From Pseudobacteroides cellulosolvens ATCC 35603 = DSM 2933 (GTDB lineage Bacteria > Bacillota > Clostridia > Acetivibrionales > DSM-2933): 64,000 nucleotides of DNA. Within the stretch, counting starts at the first letter, position 1. Every line of letters begins with the position of its first letter. This document shows positions 33,984-44,387 of the stretch, one piece after another. The translations under genes and the position numbers were made by a program. The stretch covers positions 248,001 through 312,000 of the forward strand of contig NZ_LGTC01000001.1 of assembly GCF_001262605.1 (NCBI RefSeq). Direction: 5' to 3'. The notes under the pieces are model-generated. The model searched no databases, was not told where the DNA came from, and saw only the letters and a program-made list of their open reading frames with translations.

Positions 33984-35210
33984 GTGGGAAACATTATCGT
34001 TGGCATAGATATCGGAACCTCAAAAGTGAGTACTGTTATTGGCCAAGTCGGCAAAGCAGGTGAATTGGAAGTTTTAGGCCACGGAATGGAGCAATGTAAT
34101 GGCATAAAAAAGGGTGTTATTGTAGATATAGAAAGCACATGTTCCAGCATCAAATCCGCAGTTCAAAAAGCAGAAACAGTTGCAGGTCTAAAAATCAGTT
34201 CTGCATATGTAAGTATAAATGGTGTTCATACTTCAATAATTAAAAGCAGAGGAAGACTTGCAATTTCAAATGAGAACCGTGAAATAACCAGTAAGGATGT
34301 TGATAAGGTTCTTCTTGCCGCAAGAAGCATTAATATTTCAGATGATAGAGAGATTATTGACATCATACCCCAACAGTTTATTGTGGATGGCTATGATGAA
34401 ATCATTGATCCTGTAGGAATGGCTGGATTGACTCTTGAGGTTGATGCAGATATAATTACAGGAAAAATAACTTCTGTTCAGAACATAGTTAAAAGTATGG
34501 AAAGAGCTAATTTAAAGACAGACGGTCTAATAGTGGAAGCACTTGCAACCAGTCAATTAGCTCCTACGCAGGATGAAAAGGAAATGGGAGTTATTCTTAT
34601 AGACATTGGCGGCGGTACAACAGATATATCGGTATTTAAGAATAAAAATATGATTTTTAACGAGTGCATAACAGTAGGTGGAGATCATATTACCAATGAT
34701 GTGGCAATTGGTCTAAAGATTCCGTATTCTGAAGCTGAAAAATTAAAAAGAGAATTTGAGTTGGCTCTTAGTTCACTTATTAAAAATGATCAAGAAGTTA
34801 CTGTAATAGACATTAATGAAAATAAAAAGAAATCTGTTAAAGTATCTGAGATAGTAGAAATTATAGAAGCGAGAGTGTTTGAAATATTTTCACTGTGCAA
34901 GGAATTGCTGGAAAAGAGTCAGATTAAAGGGGAATTCCCAGCTGGAATTGTACTTACAGGTGGAGGAATATCCTATGTAGATGGTGGCAGGGAGCTGGCT
35001 ACCGAAGTATTTGATTTACCTTCTAGAGTTGCTCTGCAAAAAACTGATAGTGTTTCTAAAATAGAATATTATACAGCAGCAGGGATTGTAAAGTATGTTG
35101 GATCCCACAGCAAAGGAAACGCTTATGGAAGTGAAGTGAAGCATCATAAACAAAAAACTCAGAAAAAGGAAAAAAATATCTTAAAAAGAATTCTCAAATT
35201 TTTTGCATGA
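33984..35210 (+). CDS. ftsA: Cell division protein FtsA
   Basis: 408 aa from GTG 33984, nine bases after AGGAGG. Actin fold: phosphate 1 motif VGIDIGTSKVSTVIG at residues 5-19, phosphate 2 IDIGGGTTDISVFK near 208, adenosine motif VLTGGGISYVDG near 320. The C-terminus is the basic amphipathic membrane anchor (KNILKRILKFF). It tethers FtsZ filaments to the membrane. Confidence 0.97.
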   Translation: MGNIIVGIDIGTSKVSTVIGQVGKAGELEVLGHGMEQCNGIKKGVIVDIESTCSSIKSAVQKAETVAGLKISSAYVSINGVHTSIIKSRGRLAISNENREITSKDVDKVLLAARSINISDDREIIDIIPQQFIVDGYDEIIDPVGMAGLTLEVDADIITGKITSVQNIVKSMERANLKTDGLIVEALATSQLAPTQDEKEMGVILIDIGGGTTDISVFKNKNMIFNECITVGGDHITNDVAIGLKIPYSEAEKLKREFELALSSLIKNDQEVTVIDINENKKKSVKVSEIVEIIEARVFEIFSLCKELLEKSQIKGEFPAGIVLTGGGISYVDGGRELATEVFDLPSRVALQKTDSVSKIEYYTAAGIVKYVGSHSKGNAYGSEVKHHKQKTQKKEKNILKRILKFFA

Positions 35211-35543
35211 ATATTATTACAATTGAGTTCTTATTTACGATATACATAATAGAAAAATTGTTATATAATATAAAAATAAAAAAATGGTTATATTGCGTTA
35301 TGTACAATAATGAGGTATTATTATTCTGTGTGATTTTGTGAGTTGTTTTAATCGACGAAAATTTACAATTGTACGATATAGATAAGGGCCAGTTGTTTTA
35401 TGCATTCTGTAATGCTCATTAGTTTGTTTTTTTAAGTGTTACAAAGTGATGCAAAACGTTTAGCAGTATGATTATTTGTAAGTGGATTGTTTGTAAACGA
35501 GTTCTTATTTATTAACCAATGAAAAAAGAAGGGGGACTGAAAA
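35211..35543 (+). other. ftsA-ftsZ intergenic region
   Basis: 333 AT-rich bases without a credible gene. It contains a possible -10 TATAAT near 35264. There is no clear terminator, so ftsZ may have its own promoter in addition to read-through. Nothing here matches repeat families A-C. Confidence 0.5.
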
Positions 35544-36680
35544 TTGCTGGAGTTTGATATTGATCTCGAACAATTTGCTCAGATAAAAGTTATTGGAGTG
35601 GGTGGTGGAGGAAATAATGCCGTAAATAGAATGATAACCGCCGGACTCCGTGGGGTTGAGTTTTATTCAATTAATACAGACAAGCAGGCATTGTTTTTGT
35701 CAAAATCAAATACAAAGATACAAATCGGTGATAAGCTGACTAAGGGCTTGGGAGCGGGTGCCAATCCTGAGATCGGTGAAAAGGCTGCAAATGAAAGCAA
35801 GGATGAAATAGCTCAAGCTATAAAAGGTGCAGATATGGTATTTGTTACAGCAGGTATGGGTGGTGGAACCGGTACAGGTGCAGCACCTGTTGTAGCACAG
35901 ATAGCCAAAGAAATGGGAATTCTTACAGTTGGAGTCGTTACCAAGCCTTTTATGTTTGAAGGAAGAAAGAGAATGCAGCATGCAGAAAGGGGTATTGAAA
36001 CCCTCAAATCTACAGTGGATACTTTGGTTACCATTCCCAATGATAGACTTTTACAGGTAGCGGAGAAAAAGACATCCATAGTTGATGCATTCAGAATTGC
36101 AGATGATGTTTTAAGACAGGGTGTGCAGGGTATTTCAGACCTTATTGCAGTACCGGGTCTTGTTAACCTTGACTTTGCTGATGTTAAGACAATTATGTTT
36201 AACACAGGTATAGCACACATGGGCATTGGTAGGGCAGCTGGTGAAAACAGGGCTGAGGAAGCAGCAAGACAGGCAATACACAGTCCTTTGCTGGAGACAT
36301 CCATAGACGGGGCAAGAGGTGTTCTTCTCAATATTACCGGAGGTGCCGACCTTGGTCTGTTTGAAGTGAATACTGCAGCAGAGTTGGTTCAGCAATCTGC
36401 TGATCCGGATGCCAATATCATTTTCGGTGCTGTTATTGATGAAAATCTGAAGGATGAAATTCTTATAACTGTGATTGCTACAGGATTTGATAAAGGACCT
36501 ATTATTAACAAGATGGAAAAACCTTCATTTGATAGGAGCAATGAAAGACCACAGGAAAGAAATGTGCCCAATCAACCGGCAAACGAAAAGCAGCAGCCGG
36601 CAGCAAACAATTATAACAATGCAAATCAGAGCGATGAGCTTGATATTCCTACTTTCTTAAGAAGGAACAGGTTTAAATAA
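35544..36680 (+). CDS. ftsZ: Cell division GTPase FtsZ
   Basis: 378 aa from TTG 35544 behind AAGAAGGGGGA. Tubulin-type signature [10 protein letters not shown] near 106-115, nucleotide-binding [14 protein letters not shown] at 15-28, T7 loop [11 protein letters not shown] near 208. A Gln/Asn-rich linker (about 318-362) leads to the conserved tail peptide [12 protein letters not shown]. It polymerises into the division ring. Confidence 0.98.
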   Translation: MLEFDIDLEQFAQIKVIGVGGGGNNAVNRMITAGLRGVEFYSINTDKQALFLSKSNTKIQIGDKLTKGLGAGANPEIGEKAANESKDEIAQAIKGADMVFVTAGMGGGTGTGAAPVVAQIAKEMGILTVGVVTKPFMFEGRKRMQHAERGIETLKSTVDTLVTIPNDRLLQVAEKKTSIVDAFRIADDVLRQGVQGISDLIAVPGLVNLDFADVKTIMFNTGIAHMGIGRAAGENRAEEAARQAIHSPLLETSIDGARGVLLNITGGADLGLFEVNTAAELVQQSADPDANIIFGAVIDENLKDEILITVIATGFDKGPIINKMEKPSFDRSNERPQERNVPNQPANEKQQPAANNYNNANQSDELDIPTFLRRNRFK

Positions 36681-36726
36681 TACCTGATTATAAAATATTA
36701 TGACTAAAAAAATAATGCATGATCCT

Positions 36727-36763
36727 AAGAACTGAGGGAAAATATACCATCAGTTCTTTTTGG
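36727..36763 (+). terminator. Terminator of ftsZ
   Basis: AAGAACTGA/TCAGTTCTT stem (36727-36735 with 36750-36758) followed by a T run. Confidence 0.85.
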
Positions 36764-36890
36764 TGTGAAAAAATTTTGTGTATTACACGCCATAATTTTT
36801 TGACTATAATCGAGATAGGACAATTATTATTAATTAAAGCCAATCACAGCAATTGACTCTAAAGAATAACAGACATATGATTAAATTAAA

Positions 36891-36937
36891 GCATGAATGA
36901 AAAATTACTTCCGCTTTCTAAGCGGGTGTTGACAAGT
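36891..36937 (+). repeat. Family A dispersed repeat, left half
   Basis: GCATGAATGAAAAATTACTT, then CCGCTTTCTAAGCGGGTGTT and GACAAGT match the left half of the copy at 48833-48957. The remainder of the ftsZ-cellulase gap (36764-37038) is AT-rich and holds a possible TTGACT box at about 36799 and a GGGGGGA tract near 36976 with no start codon behind it. Confidence 0.65.
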
Positions 36938-37038
36938 AGATCCTGTGTCTGCATTTGCATTGAAAAATAGAGGGGGGAAGATTTATATAAATAGTTTAAT
37001 ATGCAAATTTTAAATAATTTTAGGGGGATCGAATTTAT

Positions 37039-39660
37039 ATGTCGAAGAATGTTTTTTTTAAGAGAAGCTTAATTGTACTTCTTAGCTTTAGTTTTTTCAT
37101 AAGTACAGTTATCTCTTTTCCAGCAACAGTTAATGCTGAACCCGAGTACAATTTTGCTAAAGCACTTCAACTTTCCCTTTATTTCTATGATGCAAATAAA
37201 TGTGGACCGGGTATAACAGGCGGGCGTCTTGAATGGCGTGGGGATTGTCATGTGGAGGATAAGGAGTTACCATTGATTCCCTTGACAGAAGGATTTAGAG
37301 GAACAAATCTTTCTCAGAGTTTTATAGACAAATACAGGTCGGTACTCGACCCGGATGGGAACGGTTCATTGGATTTAAGCGGCGGTATGCATGATGCAGG
37401 GGATCATGTTAAATTTGGTCTTCCTCAATCTTATGCAGCATCTACTGTAGGTTGGGGATACTATGAGTTTCGGGATGCATACATAAAAATTGGTGAGAAG
37501 GAACATGTAGAAGATATCCTCAGATGGTTTAACGATTATTTTCTTAGGTCCACATTCAGGGATAAAGACGGTAATGTTATTGCTTTCTGCTATGTGGTAG
37601 GAGAAGGGGATATAGATCACGACTGGTGGAATCCACCAGAACTTCAAAATTCAAAAATGATTAAGGACTTTGAAAGACCTGCATATTTTGCTACTGCTGA
37701 GAAACCTGCAAGTGACCAGTGTGCCGGTGCAGCAGCTTCCCTTGCAATTAATTACCTCAATTTTAAAGATGAGGATCCGGAATATGCAAAAAAATGTCTT
37801 GATACGGCTATAGCACTATATGATTTTGCTAGGAAGTATAGAGGACTTGGGTATTCCGATGAATACTATATGTCATCCTATGATTATGATGAAATGTCCT
37901 GGGCTGCAGTTTGGCTCAATATAGCAACAGGAGAAAAGGAATATATAGATCATATAGTAGCTACTGATGCAAGTGGAAAATATACCGGCTACATGCAGAG
38001 AATAATTGTTGATACAGGTAATGACTGGCAGAATATTTGGGTCCACTGCTGGGATACTGTATGGGGCGGAGTGTTTGCAAAGCTTGCACCCATAACAAAT
38101 ACTGAAAGAGACTGGTATATTTTTAGATGGAATTTGGAATATTGGTCGGGAGTTGCCCACGAAGATCCCAAGGACACGAATTTCCTTTCGAAGACTCCTG
38201 CAGGGTTTAGTATGTTAAATCCATACGGTTCTGCAAGGTACAATACAGCTGCCCAGCTTTGTGCTATGGTATACAGGAAGTGTAAGGGAAACACTGCTTT
38301 TACCGATTGGGCCAAGAATCAAATGGAATATATAATGGGAAACAATCCAATGAAAAGAGCATATATTGTGGGTTATGCACCTGATGGTGCCTCACATCCG
38401 CACCACCGTGCGTCTCATGGCTCCAAAACCCTTAACATGGATAATCCTAAAGACCAGGTACATACTTTATGGGGTGCTTTAGTAGGGGGACCGGATGCAG
38501 AAGATTTTCATAAGGATATAACATCTGATTTTATTTACAATGAAGTTGCTGTTGACTACAATGCAGCTTTTGTTGGGGCTTGTGCAGGCCTTTATACATA
38601 TTATGGAGAAGGCCATGAGCCAGTACCGAATTTTCCACCGAAAGAAACCAAACCGCTGGAATTTTTTGTGGAAGCTAAAGTCAGCACCAGCCAGGAAAAC
38701 AATGAAAGATCACAAATTACCCTTCGTATCCATAATGAAAGTGCATATCCTCCTCATTATGAGACCCGCATGAAGGTACGGTATTATTTTAATATCAGTG
38801 AGATATTGGATGCAGGTCAAACCATTAATGATGTACATATGGAAGTATATTATGATGAAAATGAAAAGTGTTATGACGGAAAGGCAAAATATTCAGAGAT
38901 TATGAAGTATGATGACAAGGGTACATATTATGTTGAATTTGATTGGGAGGGAAAACAAATATATGCTGCCCGTGAAATACAGTTTGCCCTTATTGCAGAT
39001 CAGGATAAAACAACTTACAAGGGAAATTGGAATGCTAAAAATGATTACAGCAGGGAAGGCTTAGGAGACGAATATGTAATAACTAAAAAGTGCCCGTTAT
39101 ATATAGGCAACGAGATAGTGTTTGGTGAAGGACCGGAAGGGCCAATTCCCACAGTGACAACTATACCTGCGACACCTACACCGGATTCAAATAATTTCAT
39201 AGAAGGTTATATCAAACCCGACTTTACATATACAGATACGAGTATAAATTCGGGATTTAAAGTAGAAATAGAAGGCTCTGGTAAATCTGTATTAACAGAT
39301 AGCAAAGGTTATTTTAAGCTGACTGATGTGAAATTTTCCTCAAGCTCTCAAACTATAAAGATAAGCAAAGAAAACTACCTTTATAGAGAAATAAAGAATA
39401 TAGTTATTAATAAAAATGTACAACTTAGTACTGCTCAAAGCCCTATAATGATGTGGGCCGGTGACATTGTAAAGAATGGAGTACAGGACAATTCTATTAA
39501 CATGAAAGATGTTTTGGAAATTGCCAAATCATTTAATTCAATATCCGGCAATGCACTTTATAACATTAACGCAGATTTGAATTTGGATGGTGCTATTAAT
39601 ATGAGTGATGTAATTATTGTTTCAAAGCATTTCTCAAAGACTTCAGCTGATTATATGTAA
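37039..39660 (+). CDS. Cellulosomal GH9 cellulase with CBM3c and dockerin
   Basis: 873 aa. Signal peptide 1-33 (cut near VNA). GH9 domain about 34-525: Asp pair in MHDAGDHVKFG (119-122), His in HPHHRASHGS near 453, acid Glu in NEVAVDYNAAF near 502. CBM3c about 540-690, the module that feeds single chains to GH9. Thr/Pro linker near 697-712. A beta domain about 718-805 resembling carboxypeptidase regulatory (Ig-like) modules (GFKVEIEG, TDSKGYFKL). Dockerin 806-873: second Ca loop DLNLDGAINMSDV is standard, while the first (NGVQDNSINMKDV) is atypical. It is exported and docks onto a scaffoldin to degrade cellulose as an endo-/processive glucanase. Preceded by GGGGGAT. Confidence 0.95.
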   Translation: MSKNVFFKRSLIVLLSFSFFISTVISFPATVNAEPEYNFAKALQLSLYFYDANKCGPGITGGRLEWRGDCHVEDKELPLIPLTEGFRGTNLSQSFIDKYRSVLDPDGNGSLDLSGGMHDAGDHVKFGLPQSYAASTVGWGYYEFRDAYIKIGEKEHVEDILRWFNDYFLRSTFRDKDGNVIAFCYVVGEGDIDHDWWNPPELQNSKMIKDFERPAYFATAEKPASDQCAGAAASLAINYLNFKDEDPEYAKKCLDTAIALYDFARKYRGLGYSDEYYMSSYDYDEMSWAAVWLNIATGEKEYIDHIVATDASGKYTGYMQRIIVDTGNDWQNIWVHCWDTVWGGVFAKLAPITNTERDWYIFRWNLEYWSGVAHEDPKDTNFLSKTPAGFSMLNPYGSARYNTAAQLCAMVYRKCKGNTAFTDWAKNQMEYIMGNNPMKRAYIVGYAPDGASHPHHRASHGSKTLNMDNPKDQVHTLWGALVGGPDAEDFHKDITSDFIYNEVAVDYNAAFVGACAGLYTYYGEGHEPVPNFPPKETKPLEFFVEAKVSTSQENNERSQITLRIHNESAYPPHYETRMKVRYYFNISEILDAGQTINDVHMEVYYDENEKCYDGKAKYSEIMKYDDKGTYYVEFDWEGKQIYAAREIQFALIADQDKTTYKGNWNAKNDYSREGLGDEYVITKKCPLYIGNEIVFGEGPEGPIPTVTTIPATPTPDSNNFIEGYIKPDFTYTDTSINSGFKVEIEGSGKSVLTDSKGYFKLTDVKFSSSSQTIKISKENYLYREIKNIVINKNVQLSTAQSPIMMWAGDIVKNGVQDNSINMKDVLEIAKSFNSISGNALYNINADLNLDGAINMSDVIIVSKHFSKTSADYM

Positions 39661-39737
39661 TGGTAATAATAAGTTGTTTTTTCAGTAATACTTAACATTA
39701 TTAGTTTTAAATGAGTATTTTATAGAGTCTAGATAAG

Positions 39738-39770
39738 CACTTTAGATCGTAATGGTCTAGAGTGTTTTTT
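39738..39770 (+). terminator. Terminator of GH9 gene
   Basis: An 11-bp stem with G-U pairs, CACTTTAGATC/GGTCTAGAGTG (39738-39748 with 39754-39764), followed by six T. Confidence 0.8.
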
Positions 39771-39824
39771 ATGTCTAGAAAATTACTGTGGCCTCACCAC
39801 AATTTCTCATGGTCACATAAAGAT
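39771..39824 (+). repeat. Family B dispersed repeat, copy 1
   Basis: ATGTCTAGAAAATTACTGTG then CACCACAATTTCTCATGGTC. The core CCACAATTTCTCA is shared with copies near 46475, 50968 (inverted) and 52431. The rest of the gap to 40006 shows no gene; an AGGAGG at 39846 has no start codon behind it. Confidence 0.65.
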
Positions 39825-40006
39825 TAGCAATCTTTTTTGAATATAGGAGGATTTTTATAATTTTAATAGAATAATATTTATATATAAAAAATCATTTCAC
39901 TATTCATCCAACTTAGTATTTGTAATTATGTAAATTATTTCAAAGACCATAGTGCCTTTGTATTCTGTTGTTGATTTCCTGGAAATTTAATTAAAGGAGG
40001 AATAAA

Positions 40007-42223
40007 ATGTTTAAGAACTTATCTGTTAGGTCAAAGTTGTTTATAGCAGTATCAATACCTTTATTAGCTATGATCCTTATCTCAATAATCGCATTTATAA
40101 GCTTGAACTCTATGTTTCATAATATGGATAATAAGATTAAAAAACAGAATTATGAAGCCATATCATTGGTTCTGAATGCGGATCGCGATATGTATCAAGC
40201 TATGGTGGCTTCAAAGCAGTTTTTATATGAGAGTCCTAAAGCGGAAGACAAGAAACAAAATAAGGAATCCTTTGAGCAAAACACTCAGGAAGCATCAGAC
40301 AGAATAAATAATGCAAGAAGCAAATTTCCTCTTGATGATAGCTTTTGGAGTACATATAAGGATAAAAGCGGTAAGCTTATATACCAGTATTTTGATAATT
40401 ATTCAAAAAGCTTCAATATGTGGAGAGAAAGCACAATTGATTCTATGAAGTCAGGGACAATAGCTGTAACTGGTGATGATTTCTCCATATCAAGGGAATG
40501 CTTGAATCTGATAGGAGAGATGATAGATTCAGGTACTGAAGAAATAATAAAAATCAGTGAGAATGATAAAAATAAAATTATTAGTGCTATGCTTATCGTA
40601 GACTTAGTCATATTTCTAGGACTTATTGTTTTTACATTTTTACTTGTCAATAGAATCTCAAAACCTATAAATGAGCTTACTATTGCAGCAGAAAGGATAT
40701 CTATGGGGGATACTGAAATCAGTTTTAACTTAGATTCAAAGGATGAGATAGGACGGCTCAAAAAAGCATTTATGGAAATGATTAATGATATAAGGCTAAA
40801 GACTGATGCAGCTTGGGAGATTGCAAAGGGTAATCTGGATGTAAAAATCATTGTAAGATCGGATAAAGATAATTTATCAAAAAGTATGGATAAATTAAGA
40901 CATACGTTATATGATATGGTTCAAGATACAAAAACTCTGACTGATGCAGCTATGTCCGGTTCGTTAGGTACCAGGGCTGACAGTCAAAAGCATCATGGGG
41001 AATTCAGGAAAATAGTAGAAGGAATAAATTCTACCCTTGATGCTATAATAGAACCGATTAATGAAATATCCGATGTAATGAGTAAAGTTTCAGAAGGAAA
41101 CTTAAATGTGTCCATGAGAAACCATTATAAGGGTGATTATTTGAAGCTTTCTAATTCATTTAACACGACAGTCTTTAACCTTAAAAGTATAATTGATGAG
41201 ATATCACATGTATTAAAGCAGATTTCAGAATGTAATATGGATCTGAATGAGGTCAGGGAGTACGATGGCGATTTTAAGCTTATTTCAGATTCCTTAAATT
41301 CAATAATAAAAGAATTAAATAATTTAATTGGTGATATCAGAAATGCGTCAGAGAGGGTGGCAAGAGGATCAGCCCATGTATCGGAGGGCAGCATGCATTT
41401 GTCACAAGGTGCATCAGAACAAGCCAGCTCAACAGAACAGCTGTCATCAAGTATAACTCAGATAGCCCATCAGACAAAGATGAATGCTACAAATGCGGCA
41501 CTTGCAAACCAACTGGCACTTGAAGCAAAAGAAAATGCTGTCAAGGGAAATCAAAGAATGGGTGATATGCTAAAGGCTATGGAAGAGATAAATGATGCTT
41601 CCGAGAATATTTCAAAAATAATTAAGGTTATTGATGAAATTGCGTTCCAAACAAATATATTAGCTTTGAATGCAGCGGTTGAGGCTGCAAGAGCAGGTCA
41701 GCATGGAAAAGGCTTTGCCGTTGTGGCCGAGGAGGTCAGAAATTTAGCGGCAAGAAGTGCCCGTGCTGCTCATGAAACTACAGAGTACATAGAGGGCAGT
41801 GTAAAGAAGGTTGAAAGCGGTACAATGATTGCAAATGAAACTGCAGCATCTTTGGTCAGTATAGTTGAAAGTTCATCTAAGGTTGCAGGCCTTGTAGGAG
41901 ATATTGCATCTGCATCAAATGAACAGGCAAGCGGTATTGCTCAAATTAACATTGGTATAGACCAGGTTTCAAAGGTAATACAGGTTAATTCTGCAACATC
42001 TGAAGAAAGTGCCGCAGCAAGTGAGGAACTTATGATGCAAGCAAAGCTTCTGAATGAAAATATGGCAAGGTTCAAGCTGAGGGGAAGTCATAGTTCAAAT
42101 ACATTAACTGAAACTGTACAGCATAAAAAGCAAGGAAATGTACAAGAAGAGTCAGCAAAGGGATTGAGTAGAAATGGAAAAAAGATGTTGACGCTGAGTG
42201 ATTTGGATTTTGACAAATATTAA
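40007..42223 (+). CDS. Methyl-accepting chemotaxis protein with tandem HAMP domains
   Basis: 738 aa behind AAAGGAGG. TM1 at about 11-33, an extracytoplasmic four-helix sensor (34-190), TM2 at about 191-214, then HAMP (215-268) and further HAMP-like repeats, each with a DEIGRL or GEFRKI/GDYLKL/GDFKLI step, up to about 450. The signalling tip is [20 protein letters not shown] near 540-560 followed by [15 protein letters not shown]. It senses a ligand and controls CheA. No CheR-tethering pentapeptide at the end. Monocistronic. Confidence 0.94.
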   Translation: MFKNLSVRSKLFIAVSIPLLAMILISIIAFISLNSMFHNMDNKIKKQNYEAISLVLNADRDMYQAMVASKQFLYESPKAEDKKQNKESFEQNTQEASDRINNARSKFPLDDSFWSTYKDKSGKLIYQYFDNYSKSFNMWRESTIDSMKSGTIAVTGDDFSISRECLNLIGEMIDSGTEEIIKISENDKNKIISAMLIVDLVIFLGLIVFTFLLVNRISKPINELTIAAERISMGDTEISFNLDSKDEIGRLKKAFMEMINDIRLKTDAAWEIAKGNLDVKIIVRSDKDNLSKSMDKLRHTLYDMVQDTKTLTDAAMSGSLGTRADSQKHHGEFRKIVEGINSTLDAIIEPINEISDVMSKVSEGNLNVSMRNHYKGDYLKLSNSFNTTVFNLKSIIDEISHVLKQISECNMDLNEVREYDGDFKLISDSLNSIIKELNNLIGDIRNASERVARGSAHVSEGSMHLSQGASEQASSTEQLSSSITQIAHQTKMNATNAALANQLALEAKENAVKGNQRMGDMLKAMEEINDASENISKIIKVIDEIAFQTNILALNAAVEAARAGQHGKGFAVVAEEVRNLAARSARAAHETTEYIEGSVKKVESGTMIANETAASLVSIVESSSKVAGLVGDIASASNEQASGIAQINIGIDQVSKVIQVNSATSEESAAASEELMMQAKLLNENMARFKLRGSHSSNTLTETVQHKKQGNVQEESAKGLSRNGKKMLTLSDLDFDKY

Positions 42224-42240
42224 TATAGTTTAAGTTATGT

Positions 42241-42272
42241 AAAGAGACTATCCCTAAAGATAGTCTCTTTAT
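42241..42272 (+). terminator. Terminator of chemoreceptor gene
   Basis: Perfect 12-bp stem AAAGAGACTATC/GATAGTCTCTTT (42241-42252 with 42259-42270), 6-nt loop. Confidence 0.88.
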
Positions 42273-42298
42273 CTTGTATTTTCCCTATACAAAGTAAA

Positions 42299-42403
42299 TT
42301 AAAGATTTTTAATCCCCAAATAAAAAATTATGACAACAAGTATTAGGAAAAAAACTGGAGTTAAATACATATAACTTCTAATTGCCTGTTTTAGGTTGTA
42401 CAT
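42299..42403 (-). CDS. Small single-pass membrane protein (34 aa)
   Basis: A 34-codon frame on the minus strand starts at ATG 42403 behind a strong GGGGAGG. Residues 1-13 are polar with basic residues (MYNLKQAIRSYMY), and 14-31 form one hydrophobic helix with a short basic end. Its small size and good ribosome site suggest a real micro-protein, perhaps a membrane regulator or sporulation peptide. It is isolated; I recognise no family. Confidence 0.5.
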   Translation of the reverse strand: MYNLKQAIRSYMYLTPVFFLILVVIIFYLGIKNL

Positions 42404-42765
42404 GACATAACCTCCCCACACATTACTAAAATAACCTTTTTACATAGTTCGTTGAAAAGCTAATAATGAAGCATATTTCTTTGTATTTTGTTGCTGACTA
42501 AATTTGAAAACTGGTAATGTTTAAGGAATAATTTAGAATTTTTGCAACTCTGAAGTAGCCAATAATGTAACCATATACATTATATACCATAATGTGTATT
42601 TTGTAAATTACTTGCATCAAATTTCCTTATGTAAATATTTAACCTACTATAATTTAAATAATCCATTTGTTTTTGTATTTTTTCTTTAACTTCCATCCCA
42701 TATCAGTTTCATTATTTTATTTCTGCCAGGAATAAAGATGTAGTCATGAAAAAATGCAAAAAATA
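42404..42765. other. Intergenic region without recognised gene
   Basis: About 360 AT-rich bases between the micro-protein and tRNA-Trp terminator. I see no reading frame with a ribosome site, and no member of repeat families A-C. Confidence 0.5.
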
Positions 42766-42799
42766 AAAAGTCCCGAGGGTAAAAACCCTTGGGACTTTT
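42766..42799 (-). terminator. Terminator of tRNA-Trp
   Basis: A 14-bp stem (42766-42779 with 42786-42799, one G-U pair) with a T-rich tract on the minus strand, three bases beyond the tRNA 3' end. Confidence 0.85.
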
Positions 42800-42801
42800 G
42801 G

Positions 42802-42874
42802 CAGGGGAGACAGGACTCGAACCCGCAGCCGACGGTTTTGGAGACCGCTACTCTACCAATTGCGCTACTCCCCT
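42802..42874 (-). tRNA. tRNA-Trp (CCA)
   Basis: Complementary strand begins AGGGGAGTAGCGCAATTGG; acceptor AGGGGAG/CTCCCCT, anticodon loop CTCCAAA with CCA anticodon, T loop TTCGAGT, discriminator G. 73 nt, CCA end not encoded. It has no neighbouring tRNAs or secE. Confidence 0.96.
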
Positions 42875-43047
42875 TCAAGTGACGTATCTTATTATAAAAC
42901 AGGTTTGATATTATGTCAATGGGGAATAATAATAATTTTATAATATTTATTAATTCTATCTGGATTTTAAAAAAATTTGTGATATTATAGTAAAGTAATA
43001 AATCATAACAAATATAGTAATAGATTATATTGCTTAAGGAGGAGCTT

Positions 43048-43869
43048 ATGGATATAAGTTTGGGATTTGTAGGTGCTGGAAATATGGGCACTGCAATGGT
43101 AAAAAGTGTAGTTAGTTCAGGAATAGTAAAGCCTGAGAATATATATATATACGATGTTGATACGGAGAAGATGGGTTTACTAAAAAAGGAGATAGGCATA
43201 AGTATAGTAGGTTCTTCAAAGGAAGTATTCCAGAAGTCTAATATTATTATTCTGGCTGTTAAACCCAATATGGTTAAAACAGTTCTTGAAGAATGTAAGG
43301 CAAGTTTTAGCCAGGATAAAATACTTGTTTCTATAGCTGTGGGTTTGCCAATAAGCTTGTATAAAGGAATAGTAGGCAGTGACAAAAAGGTTATTAGAAC
43401 AATGCCAAACACGCCAGCCCTTGTTGGAGAAGGTATGACCTTGGTTTCTTTTGATAATAATATTAATGAGGATGATTTGAAACTGGTTCGTCCTTTGTTT
43501 GAAACAATGGGAAAGGTGGAGGTGTTGGATGAAAAGCTTATGAGCGAAGTTACAGCTCTAACTGGCAGCAGCCCTGCATATGTTTTTATGTTTATTGAGG
43601 CAATGGCTGATGCGGCAGTACTTTCAGGTATTCCAAGAAATCTTGCATACAAGCTGGCTGCACAGGCTGTGCTTGGTTCCGCAAAAATGGTTCTTGAAAC
43701 TGGAAAGCACCCCGGAGAACTAAAGGATCAAGTATGCTCTCCAGCAGGAACTACAATTGAAGCTGTAAGTGCTCTAGAGAAAAACGGATTCAGGTATGCT
43801 GTTATTGATGCTATGAATGAATGCACGAAAAGAGCCAGGGAAATTGGAAAACAGTATTCAAAAGACTGA
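43048..43869 (+). CDS. proC: Pyrroline-5-carboxylate reductase
   Basis: 273 aa from ATG 43048, directly behind AAGGAGGAG; the in-frame TTG 43030 precedes that site. Rossmann motif GFVGAGNMGTAM at 6-17, and the ProC signature region LTGSSPAYVFMFIEAMADAA near 165-184 with PAGTTIEAVSALE near 232. It reduces pyrroline-5-carboxylate to proline with NAD(P)H. Followed 54 bases later by rnhA. Confidence 0.96.
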   Translation: MDISLGFVGAGNMGTAMVKSVVSSGIVKPENIYIYDVDTEKMGLLKKEIGISIVGSSKEVFQKSNIIILAVKPNMVKTVLEECKASFSQDKILVSIAVGLPISLYKGIVGSDKKVIRTMPNTPALVGEGMTLVSFDNNINEDDLKLVRPLFETMGKVEVLDEKLMSEVTALTGSSPAYVFMFIEAMADAAVLSGIPRNLAYKLAAQAVLGSAKMVLETGKHPGELKDQVCSPAGTTIEAVSALEKNGFRYAVIDAMNECTKRAREIGKQYSKD

Positions 43870-43923
43870 TCATATAAATGTTCTTTTATATATGTTGTGA
43901 AAAAGGTATAATAAGGAGTTTAA

Positions 43924-44373
43924 ATGAAAAAGGTTATAATTTATACTGATGGTGCATGCTCTGGAAACCCTGGAAACGGAGGTTGGGGAGCAATACTTAA
44001 GTATGGCGAAAAGGAAATGGAAATATCGGGGTATGAGGTAGATACCACCAACAATAAAATGGAATTGACAGCAGCTATAGAGGCCTTGAAAAAATTAAAA
44101 GAACCGTGTGAAGTTGAGCTGTATAGTGATAGTGCGTATCTTATCAATGGTTTTGAAAAGAAATGGCTTATAATATGGAAAAAGAACGGCTGGGTGAACT
44201 CAAGCAAGGAACAGGTTAAGAATATAGAACTATGGAAGGAATTGGACAGGCTTAATTATATCCATAAAATTACATGGATTAAAGTAAAAGGCCATTCTGA
44301 TAATGTATACAATAACAGATGTGATAAGCTTGCAACAGATGAAATTAAAAAGAACAAAAATAAACTAAGCTAA
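43924..44373 (+). CDS. rnhA: Ribonuclease HI
   Basis: 149 aa behind AAGGAG. The DEDD metal site is complete: Asp in [11 protein letters not shown], Glu in NNKMELTAA, Asp in [10 protein letters not shown] and Asp in NNRCDKLA, with the His in KGHSDN. It cuts RNA in RNA-DNA hybrids during replication and repair. Normal length and no N-terminal hybrid-binding domain. Confidence 0.96.
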   Translation: MKKVIIYTDGACSGNPGNGGWGAILKYGEKEMEISGYEVDTTNNKMELTAAIEALKKLKEPCEVELYSDSAYLINGFEKKWLIIWKKNGWVNSSKEQVKNIELWKELDRLNYIHKITWIKVKGHSDNVYNNRCDKLATDEIKKNKNKLS

Positions 44374-44387
44374 ACGGGGTGGATATT

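Noticed and set aside
35813..36331. 172-codon minus-strand frame inside ftsZ
   Set aside because: Antisense shadow of a strongly conserved gene; no ribosome site.
36950..37038. Additional short gene behind the GGGGGGA tract at about 36976
   Set aside because: No start codon at a suitable distance and stops in all frames; the gap belongs to the cellulase upstream region.
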